Source: Chrysomallon squamiferum
Taxonomy: Eukaryota; Mollusca; Gastropoda; Neomphalida; Peltospiridae
Direction: 5' to 3'
Length of the DNA stretch: 64,000 bases
Assembly (NCBI GenBank): GCA_012295275.1
Contig: CM022666.1
Location: 8,028,265-8,092,264, forward strand
Shown here: one piece after another, positions 1 through 12,628 of the stretch
Numbering within the stretch: position 1 is the first letter of the stretch
Layout of the letters: every line of letters begins with the position of its first letter
Position numbers and translations under genes: made by a program
The notes under the pieces: generated by a model
Database searches by the model: none
What the model saw: only the letters and a program-made list of their open reading frames with translations
Told to the model about the DNA's origin: nothing

Positions 1-401
1 TATTTTCCTTCAGGATAGATATATACATGTGGTTGAAATTTCCCAATCCCATAAATATACATATGTATATTTCTGCATTGAAACAGTTAAAAGTTACCTT
101 TACCTTGACCTTTTTGCATGACGTTGACCTACTATCAACCTGAGACATGTTCCAGATTGTCAGGCATGTTTGAAAATCCTGTAATGGAGTTTAACACATC
201 ATTGATAGTAGTTCCAGAGATATGCTATTTTCTGTAATTTTCATGAGTGACGGCGGTCATCTTGGATTTTTGGCTTTACAGGGATCTAAAAATTTGTCAC
301 GTATGATTTTTGTTCAGTTCATACCCAAATAAAATAAATCAATCACTATCTCATTTTGGCCCTCAAATTCCATGTAAAATCGAAATACATGGCGTCTACT
401 C

Positions 402-441
<40 letters not shown>

Positions 442-586
442 TTATTTAAATACTTTTAGTTTATATTCTTCTTTTTGTTGTTGTTGTTATTGTTGTTGTT
501 GTTGTTGTTATTATTATTATTATTATTGTAAACGTACGGAAGTGTTTTAACAAAATACGAAACTAAGACTAACTTTCTAATTTCAG
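1..586 (+). other. Intron or left flank of the first gene
   Basis: No coding exon is recognised here. The stretch ends in a good acceptor (pyrimidine-rich, TTTCAG at 581-586), so it is read as the last intron of the gene whose terminal exon follows. It contains an AAT microsatellite at 402-441 and a TTG/TTA tract at about 475-528. Bases 90-300 have the look of an interspersed repeat (GACCTTGACCT-like and GGCGGTCATCTTGG phrases), but the family cannot be named from sequence alone. Confidence 0.5.
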
Positions 587-748
587 ATAAACTGCCGTTG
601 TCCACGTCACAGTGAGCCGGTAGAGCCAATCCCCGGACAGCTCGAGCGCGCCACTCAGTGGAGACACATGAGGCCTGACTGGGGTAGACACATGTTCATC
701 CACGAGTACATCTGTGACAACGAGTACGGCCGAAGAGAAGACAACTGA
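587..748 (+). CDS. Terminal coding exon of an unrecognised gene (partial)
   Basis: After the TTTCAG acceptor there are 53 codons in phase 0 closed by TGA at 746-748. The other two frames are closed early. The peptide is charged and non-repetitive, rich in Arg, His and Glu, with the stretches PVEPIPGQLERATQWRHM and FIHEYICDNEYGRRED. It has no transmembrane segment and no motif I can assign. GC content is clearly higher than in the surrounding DNA, which is typical of exons in this window. The rest of the gene lies to the left of the window. The 3' UTR runs straight into a minisatellite. The exon call is fairly secure; the protein's identity is unknown. Confidence 0.62.
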   Translation: MNCRCPRHSEPVEPIPGQLERATQWRHMRPDWGRHMFIHEYICDNEYGRREDN

Positions 749-778
749 GAAAAAAGATTGTTCATGAACAAGTAATAT

Positions 779-1868
779 TTGTTTTTAACTATACTACTAC
801 CACTGTCACTACAACAACACTACTACCACCACAGTCACTACAACAACACTACTACCACCACAGTCACTACAACAACACTACTACCACCACTGTCACTACA
901 ACAACACTACTACTACCACAGTCGCTACAACAACACTACTACCACCACTGTCACTACAACAACACTACTACCACCACAGTCACTACAACAACACTACTAC
1001 TACCACAGTCGCTACAACACTACTACTACCACTGTCACTACAACAACACTACTACTACCACTGTCACTACAACAACACTACTACCACTGTCACTACAACA
1101 ACACTACTACTACCATTGTCACTACAACAACACTACTACTACCACTGTCACTACAACAACACTACTACTACCACAGTCACTACAACAACACTACTACTAC
1201 CACAGTCACTAAAACAACACTACTACTACCACAGTCACTACAACAACACTACTACTACCACTGTCACTGCAACAACACTACTACTACCACAGTCTCTAAA
1301 ACAACACTACTACTACCACTGTCACTGCAACAACACTACTACTACCACAGTCACTAAAACAACACTACTACTACCACAGTCACTACAACAACACTACTAC
1401 TACCACTGTCACTGCAACAACACTACTACTACCACTGTCACTACAACAACACTACTACTACCACCACTGTCACTACAACAACTCTACTACTACCACAGTC
1501 ACTACAACAACACTACTACCACTGTCACTACAACAACACTACTACTACCACAGTCACTAAAACACTACTACTACCACAGTCACTACAACAACACTACTAC
1601 TACCACTGTCACTACAACAACACTACTACTACCACTGTCACTACAACAACTCTACTACTACCACAGTCACTACAACAACACTACTACCACTGTCACTACA
1701 ACAACACTACTACTACCACAGTCACTAAAACACTACTACTACCACAGTCACTACAACAACACTACTACTACCACTGTCACTGCAACAACACTACTACTAC
1801 CACTGTCACTACAACAACACTACTACTACTACTCCTACTACTACTACTCTTACTACTACTACTATTAA
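779..1868. repeat. 29-bp minisatellite, about 37 copies
   Basis: The unit is CACWGTCACTACAACAACA followed by CTACTACTAC, with a period of 29 bp and some shorter variants (26 bp and others). Because 29 is not a multiple of three, the frame rotates every copy and repeats every 87 bp (29 codons). No unit variant contains a stop on the plus strand, so long Thr/Tyr/Leu-rich ORFs appear. They are artefacts. The array starts about 30 bp after the stop codon of the preceding exon, so it probably lies in that gene's 3' UTR or immediate flank. It decays into CTA/AAT triplets after 1825. Confidence 0.93.
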
Positions 1869-4044
<2,176 letters not shown>

Positions 4045-4254
4045 TTTTACATTTCATACACACACACACACATACGTATATATAATATATACAGAATGTT
4101 ACAAAACAATATATATCTACATCCATAAATAGTTGTAGCGATCACTGAAATTCATGTACAATAATATATATATATATATGGATGTAGATATATATTGTTT
4201 TGTAACATTCTGTATATATTATATATCGTGTGTATGTGTGTATGAAATGTAAAA
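4045..4254. repeat. Inverted repeat, arms about 80 bp, loop about 49 bp
   Basis: The left arm is 4045-4127 and the right arm 4177-4254. The inner 47 bp of the arms (around ACAGAATGTTACAAAACAAT on the left) are exactly complementary. The outer parts differ mainly in the length of a CA/TA stretch but pair again at their ends (TTTTACATTTCATAC versus GTATGAAATGTAAAA). The loop (4128-4176) has no coding capacity. It could be a fold-back MITE or a recent palindromic duplication; no target-site duplication is evident. Confidence 0.85.
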
Positions 4255-6220
4255 CACACACACCCACACACACGTATATGTATATTATTTTGTAAAGAAT
4301 ATAATTCACAGAACAACCAGACAAAACTCGCCGGCAAAGATACTTTGATTCTATTTAATTGCAAATAAAATAAACTTCTTAATAGTTAATGCATTTGATG
4401 CAGTTATTTATAAGAGTATTTTTGACAAACAAGTAATTTGAACATTGTTCATTTTCTGTACCAAATATTATGCACTGACTTGTACCAGCTATGCCGATTC
4501 CCGCCATCCCTTTCACAAATGCTGGGGAGACCACTGAATATACATAGTAAAAATCATTTCAGCTATAAAACCTGGTTAACACGCTTGTATTTAATGCATT
4601 TCTGGACTGATGGGAACATAGACGCATACCATCAAGCAAACACAAAGGCATGAAACCCCACGCAAAATATGTATAATACAATTCTCATTACAACTGAAAA
4701 ACCATTCATAATTGTGAACATATAATTAAAAGACAATTAACTTTAATGAGCATATTGCTGAGTACAAGCACAACGACTTTTAATTGTACCTAATATATGC
4801 AATCATTAACAATGTGATATTTGCAGTACTGACCCACTACAACAAGAAAGTGTGCTGTTATGCGATAAACTGTGTAGTTTTGGACGACGTTATGCAGTGT
4901 AATAATGTACGTTATGTGTATGTATTAGATAGAAGTCGTCAAATAAAACGTCGTCGAGCGAAAAATCTTCAAAGTCGATCATAAGAATGTCAGAGTCGAT
5001 CAGAAGAAAGTCAAAGTCGATCAGAAGAATGTCGTCCAGCGACAACGTCAAAGCAGGACGAAAACACTGACGAGCACAACAGACTGAGAATTTTTATTTT
5101 TATTTTTTTTTATTTTTATTTTTTTTATTTATTTATTTATTTATTGTCTTATTTATTTTGTTTGTTTAATTTTGCTGTTTTGTTGTTGTTGTTGTTTTTT
5201 TCTTTTTTTCCCCTGAGAATTAGATTAATTACAGTAAAAAAAATAAAAAATAAAAAAATAAAAAAATAATAATAATATTAACAACAACAACAACAGCAGC
5301 AGCAGCAACAACAGCAACGGCAACAACAACAACAACGACAATAATAATAATAATAATAACATAACAAAATTTAAAAAAACAACCTGAGAAAATTACCAGG
5401 CTTCCCTTTGCCACCTGCACTTATACAGTTGTACCCTGGAGGTTCCCAACTGTGTATTTATGTGATGGTAACATTATTATTCTTTTCTTTTATTCAAATA
5501 AAACAAGTTATACTTAAGGCAGGTTCAAATAAAAGCACAGGAGAGACAACTCTGGAGAGCTTATCTCAATGGCCTCTGTCTCAGGAACGGCGATGGGTAT
5601 AAACAAGAAATGTTATTTTTTAATTTTAATTTGTTTTTTTTTACATATTTTGGTCTCTGCGCAAATGTAATCCAACCTTCTCCTTGCTGGGGAGTGGTGG
5701 GGGGGAATTAAAAGCCACAGACACACCTTAATTGTCAAATAGCCAAAAAATACTAGTTATTATACTAATGACAATCATACCTTTTTCGTTCCAGTAAATT
5801 GAGTAATGGAATCTCCTACTCCAAAGACTCTTATAACAACAGCCTCAAAGTGATCCTTCAGGCATGGACAGTGAATTATACACAATGGTCTTTATGAGTA
5901 ATTTATTTTGTTTAGCTGTTGGTAAACAAAAGAAAATAATTTAACCAAAAAAAAAAAAAAAAAAAAAAAAATCAAATTAAACCAGGTAATAAATGACATT
6001 TTCTTTTCGTTTTTGTTAATAACAAAGAAAAGAAAAGAAAATAATAATAATAAAATAATATTTAACACAAATAAAAATAAGGTACACAAGGTTACTTTAT
6101 AAATTTAATTTATTGCACAAAAAAGTTATTTGTTTGCATGAAAATACATGTATAGTTTGCATCCGAAATTATATTTAACAATATATCCAGACATTACACA
6201 CACACACAGTGAAAATACAA
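4255..6220. other. Intergenic DNA, low-complexity blocks
   Basis: No gene recognised. A short imperfect 24-bp direct repeat built on AGTCGATCAGAAGAA occupies about 4970-5035. T-rich ATTTT runs fill 5090-5210. A/AAT/CAA/CAG runs fill 5236-5365. There is a 30-base poly(A) at about 5946-5970. The stretch 5400-5600 is less repetitive but lacks a definable exon. Confidence 0.55.
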
Positions 6221-6790
6221 AGTTTAAGATACAGCTGATATTTCAGAGTTAATTATAAAGTAACAATGTAAGATACAGCTGATATTTCAGAGTTAATTAT
6301 AAAGTAACAATGTAAGATACAGCTGATATTTCAGAGTTAATTATAAAGTGACAATGTAAGATACAGCTGATATTTCAGAGTTAATTATAATTATAATTAT
6401 AAAGTGACAATGTTAGATACAACTGATATTTCAGTTAATTATAAATGTAAGATAACAATGTAAGAAGATAATGTAAGATACAGCTGATATTTCAGTTAAT
6501 TACAAAGTGACAATGTAAGATACAGCTGATATTTCAGTTAATTAAAAGTGACAATGTTTTCAGATACAAAGCAATGATATTTTTCAGTTAATTATAAACT
6601 GACAATGTAAGATACAGCTGATATTTCAGTTAATTATAATGACAATGTAAGATACAGCTGATATTGCAGAGTTAATTACAAAGTAACAATGTAAGATACA
6701 GCTGATATTTCAGTTAATTACAAAGTGACAATGTAAGATACAGCTCATATTTCAGAGTTACTTATAATGTAAGATAAAGCTGATATATAT
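6221..6790. repeat. 44-bp minisatellite, about 12-13 copies
   Basis: The unit contains AGATACAGCTGATATT, then CAGAGTTAATTATAAAG and TAACAATGTA. The first copies are nearly perfect; later ones lose the GAGT or part of the AATTATAAAG segment, giving units of 40-50 bp. It is not in a coding context. Confidence 0.92.
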
Positions 6791-6989
6791 CATCAGATTC
6801 AAATGTGATCTGAAAATACAGCTAACATATAGGAGAGTTACAGAAAAAACAACAAAGAACACTTTTATTCAACATTCCAGAAATAACTTTCAAAATACTG
6901 ATTTTATTGTGTCATGGGAACTGTTATTAATAATAATAATAATCTATATCCATATCTATACTATATCTGTAATTGAACTGAAATGCAGA

Positions 6990-8990
6990 ATTCAGAATGC
7001 TCTCTTCAAGAATGTGAAAGGAAAGAATATTAATGTCAAAGACAAGAAATATAAGAAGCTGAATTGCCTTTTATTCAAGATGAAGATTAGTTGTTTATTT
7101 CTTCAAGAACTCCATAGATTTGTAAAGAAGAAAGCCAAGAATTTTGAAAGATTCAAAGAGATTCAATTCAGTATAAATATACAGAACACAGTCAAAAAAA
7201 TAATAATAATAAAAAAAAAAAAAAAAAAAAAAAAAAATTACCAATAAATATTTTCAGTTTTTCCATGCTTTTTTTAAAATATATAATTTTTTTTTTTTTA
7301 ATCATCTTTGACTGTTATGGAGAATCAAACAATATGATGTGAAAGAAAATCAAAGTGAAGTGACTCTGTCCAATAACCAAAATAGCTTCACAAGAAGATA
7401 AAGACAGTTACAAAGATGACTTTCTTCTTTGCATCTGTAGTAATGAGCTTCTCAGTTACAGGAAGGGCAGGTTTTGCCTATCAGAAATTCAAATTTTCTG
7501 ATGTTGTATTCATAATCTGAATAATGTATTTTTAACACCATCATCACATATATATAATATTCTGTGGAACTAGTAAGGCAAATATATAAAGAATTTTAAA
7601 AACAAACCAAAACAAAGAAAAACAAATCTTCAAAAAATGTTTTTAATGCACTGCATATATAGAGAGGCAAAGAGTTACAGAATTCAAATGTGATTTCAAA
7701 ATGAATGCTTCCTCTGCACAACATATTTACAGTAGATCAAACATAAAAAGGCCAGCACACGTTTCCAGAGTGCTTTAGGATTTCCATAGATCATAGATAA
7801 CAGTAAAAGAAATGAAAATTAATGAAAAGCTAAATGTAATCGTAACTATCAAAACAGCCAATGAGTTAATTTTTACTTATAACTAAAAACACAAGGACAT
7901 AAATCCTTTCTGAAGATAAATATTTCTTTCCTTCAACTTTAAGTCATAATTACTTATGATATTTAAACTTGAATTCTGTCTCAAAATTATATTGTCTGTA
8001 ATTTAGTAAATTCTTTCAAAAATGTATAAGATCAGAGAAATTCATAATTTCCTCTTCAAGTACGTGAAAGAGAAGAGCATAAATTTTTATAATAAGTCTG
8101 ATGAGAAATATAAGAACTTGAGTTGTTTTTCATCAAGATGAAGATTATAATTATTATTATTTTTTTTTTTAAACAAGTCTGCCACATCTTCCACAGTAAA
8201 GAAGAATAAAACAGTACAACAAGAAAGGTGAATGTTTAAGCAACAATGCATAACCAAAATCACCTTCACAAGACAATAGAGACAATTACAATCATGACTT
8301 TCTTCTTCATCATAACTAGGAGAATCTTCTATGTTTTACAAAGGCCATTTTTTTTATATTATAAATTCTAATCTTTCTAATTTTGCATTCATAATATGAA
8401 TAATATCACTAGAGATCTAGAGATACTTGAACATTATCATAAGTCAATAAGATAAAGTCAGTTATGGAGATGACTTTCTTCTTTGCAGTAATGAGCTTCT
8501 CAGTTACAGTGGGCAGGTTTTGCCTATCAGAAATTCAGATTTTTCTGATGTTGTATTCATGATCTAAATAATGTATTTTAACACCTTCATCGTGTGTGTG
8601 CATTAATTTATATGAACACTGTGGAACTAGTAAGACAGAATGCTTGCAGAATTCAAATGAAATTGTAAACAAAAGTTCCCAGTAAATTCAAAATGTTCAG
8701 TGTATGATATTAACTTTAAACCAAAAACAAAAATGTCTAAGCATATATTTTCAGGGTGTTTAACTATGATAGATTACAGCAGATGAAAAGAAAATTAATG
8801 ATGACTTGTAACTAAATACATAAGGATGTAAAATCCTTTCTGAAGATAATTCTTTTTACTTATTTTCACTTTAAATCATTAATCAGATGAATTCTTATGT
8901 TTAAACTTGAATTCAGATTGAAAATTATACTTTGTCTGTAATTTAGTAAAGTATTTTAATAACAGAGTAAAAAAGAGAAAAAGAAAGTAC
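6990..8990. repeat. Degenerate tandem duplication with a period of about 1 kb
   Basis: Several blocks recur in the same order. GATGACTTTCTTCTTTGCA plus GGGCAGGTTTTGCCTATCAG occurs at about 7413-7490 and 8468-8545. AATCCTTTCTGAAGATAA occurs at about 7903 and 8831. TTTAAACTTGAATTC plus TGTCTGTAATTTAGTAAA occurs at about 7960-8010 and 8900-8950. AAATATAAGAA with CAAGATGAAGATTA occurs at about 7050-7090 and 8107-8148. Offsets of 930-1055 bp show indel drift since duplication. There is no long ORF, so this looks like duplicated non-coding DNA, possibly long 3' flank of the minus gene at 10743-15230. Confidence 0.7.
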
Positions 8991-10742
8991 CATAAAGAGC
9001 CTTAACGATAAAATGATTAATTATTTTTTCTCTAAACTTTGTGCACGGTAATGTATCTTGAAAACTTACATTAATTTAATTTTGACTCTGTTTGAAGAAT
9101 TAGAATAAAATATGTAATAGTAAATCATATCTAAAACAGTTACCTTTCTAGTGAGACAGGGTAGATATATAATAATTATAGAACAAAACAAAAATGATAT
9201 ATATAAAATCAAATACTTAATTATGGTGATATAATTATGGAATGGCAGTAAGAAATCTGTTTATACATGAATTTATAAAAATTGAAGGGTATTTATAGAA
9301 CAATGAAATAATGCCCTAAATGTGTATGCTTCCATCTTACAGTTGCTTTGATGTCAGAGGTTTAACATCTGCTAAGAAAACTATAACCATAAAATATTGC
9401 TATCTCACAATTTCATGGAAACTGTCATTTTACATCTTTGAACAACATGAATTATCAAGTACTATCAGCACAGACATTCTGTAATCAACAAATACATCAG
9501 TAACATAAAAGTATATAGTCAGTATATTTAAAGTGGTATTTCAGTTACACAGTGATTAGACAGCTTTAATGAGGCAGATCCTTTCAAACTCATAATGTTT
9601 TCCATAAATGCCAATTCCGGTGATACTTTATAGGCCAGGTATATGCCTCCCTGTTATCTCAATCACAAACACATAATTAAGTCTTCAAGTGATCTACTGA
9701 CAGTTTATTACTGCAACAGTAATGCTAAATATGTGGGCTCTTTTTCAACAAACAATGTCCAAATTTACACTAGCTAGCTATCATCATTTGTTACTAATGT
9801 TTATTAACATCTGTTTCCTTCTTTTCCCCAAAATTGCTTTAACTGCTGTTATTTTTTACACAAATCTGAAAAATCTGATATCCAAGCCTCTTATGGGTTA
9901 CTTTACAGTATCATGAACATTAATATTTTTAAACATAATTTAGTATTATTTTGAGAGCATTTTTAAGAAACAGGTATAAAACTGACCTAAAACCTACACA
10001 GTGTGGCAGATACAGCTCCAAAGATGCAATGCAGCAATGTCCATGAAACTGCTAGGTAGCAATAATTTGTTGTCACACTGTTTTATTAGCAGAGATTTGT
10101 TGCTTAACACAAATGCAATAGTAAGAGAGAGATCCTCACAACTGTATTTAAACCATTACTACTGTTTTCTATAGGAATACTTTAAATAGAGATTCTATTA
10201 AGAACTATAATCCATTAAAATAGTTAAAGCTAGGTTTTTATCTTAACATTCTACATCATTATGTATTTTATTACAGATGTAGTGAGAAGTATATCTTGAA
10301 AACTTACATTAGTTTAAAGTTGACTTTCAGTTCAAGACAGTCTTCTTGAAAAGATTTATAACACAAAAATGTTGGTCATATTAAGACATTGATTGTAGAA
10401 GACATGATTTGTGATATATTAAATCTTGATCAAATGAGTACATTATCTAAAAACAAAATGTTGTCTCAAAAAATATAAAAATATAAATCTAAAATGTGGT
10501 ATTTCTGATTACCATAAAAAATCATCAAAACACTGAACACTAATTTGTTAAATTTTCATGATAACACAGACACCTATTTGGTCATCATAAAATTCAACAG
10601 AAATCTGTCAATGTTTGTAAAAATATAACAAAAATTGGCTGGTTTCTTATTTATACATTTTATACATAATATGAAAAAAAGCATTATTCAAAATAATTAA
10701 TATTTTCTTGTTTTGAGATAATTACTTTTTTCCTCTTTTGGC
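8991..10742. other. 3' flank of the minus-strand gene, no other gene seen
   Basis: AT-rich and unique, apart from a phrase TATCTTGAAAACTTACATTA shared by about 9055 and 10291, which links this stretch to the older duplications further left. The nearest polyadenylation signals for the minus gene cannot be chosen with confidence because TTTATT-like words are frequent here. Confidence 0.5.
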
Positions 10743-12072
10743 TCAAAATCTACTTGGGGCTGCTGTAGCCATGTACCCACCATAACCTGGTACTGAGTGT
10801 GTGTACTGAGAGTCTGCAGTAGAGTGAGATTCAGAATGTGTTGAACCAACACTTGGATAACGCTGACGTCTGTGACCTTTCACATGCTGCTGCTGCTGCT
10901 GCTGCTGCTGTGTTGTTGTTGTTGCTGGAATTGTTGCAATACTGGCAGTCCCTGTTTCGCTAACTTTTGTAGAACAGTGAAATGGTATTTGGCTACAAGC
11001 TGAAGTTCTTCGAACACTGAAAATTCAAATAAAATAAAAAACACAGATTCTTTCATATGCATACAAAAGACAAAAAGACAAAACCAAATATTCAAAGATC
11101 ATAAAAAAGAATTCATTTTTGAAATGTTTGCTCTTTGAGTAGGAAACAATATTAATATTCTTAATAAAATTAATGACTGTTCAAATTTAGTTACTTTATT
11201 TGTATTTATATAACATCTCTCTCTACTTATTTCTCTTCTCTTTCACTTTGTCACCCTTTGTCCTGCTATTCCACCCATCTGCAGAAATAGTGATTTATTG
11301 TTTGTTTCTTTATCTACTTTATAATAATTATCTTTCAGCAGTATCAGTTTTGTTCATACCTTTTCCAGCAAATGGTTTGTCATCTGGGGTGTGCAGCAGT
11401 ATTTTCTGCAGACAGCTCAACATGGCTGCAGTTGACAGAACTTGTTCCGACAGTGGGAGAGAGGAAAAGAACTCCATATCCACCTCGAATGGGTTCCTGG
11501 GGGCTGGATAGGTACTTAGTTTAACAAGTTCAGCAATCAAATCCCAGACATTAATATCTAAAACATTTTTTAAAACTGTATCAATCAGAAAAGAAAAACA
11601 AACTGACAAAGTTGAAAATGTAAAAAAAAGTTGATTTTACAGCTCAGTATTAGATCTACAGAAAAGGAGACAATTTCTATTCAAAAATATAAGAAAATAA
11701 CTGAATGAAATAAAAATACAAAATGAATATATATATATATATATATCGAGAAACAGAGAGAGAGAGGGAGAGAGAGATATGTATGTATGTATGAATGTAT
11801 TTATAACATATTTATTAAAAGATAAAATTATAATTTTAAAATTAAAACATCTAATAATTATAATGACACAACACCTTTGATAATTACATTAATTTATAGT
11901 AACTTTTTTTTAACAATTGCATTTGTATTTAATAACAATCAGTATTTATCTACCAATACTGCTACTATAACATAATTATGTAGCTACTACCACTTTTTCA
12001 CAACTACATACAATTACTACTGTTAAAACTACATATTAAATAATAATAATAATAATACTAATACTAATAATA

Positions 12073-12131
<59 letters not shown>

Positions 12132-12548
12132 TAACAATAATAATGTCATTCATTAAAGTACTTACATTAATACCTGATATTATTACAATAATTTTACATT
12201 ATATTTAATAAAATCAGTATTTACCTTTCATCAAAAACAGTAACTAAGACAAAATAATAATAATAATAAAATATAAGTAGTAAAACCAGTGTGTACCTGT
12301 ATCTTTCCACTTTGCAGTTGACTTAAGTCTGAGAGGTGAATCTCTTTCCAGTTTTTCGCCAGTCAGTCTAAACAATCGGTCATGGTTTGACCTTACCCAT
12401 ACATAAGGACAGTTATAACGTGCATATCCAGCTATCAAGAACAGTGTGGACTGGTCACTCTGATAATAATAATTTAAAATAAACTTTATCATATACAATT
12501 AGAAAATTAGAATGAGAGGTAGACAGTGAGTAAGTGAGAGAGAGAGTA

Positions 12549-12628
<80 letters not shown>

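Noticed and set aside
779-1868. Two long Thr/Tyr/Leu-rich ORFs (192 and 250 codons)
   Set aside because: They are read through a 29-bp minisatellite whose frame rotates each copy; open frames follow from the unit lacking stops.
11200-11511. 103-codon plus-strand ORF
   Set aside because: Overlaps exon 6 of the minus-strand gene in antisense; the minus reading has consistent splice phases.
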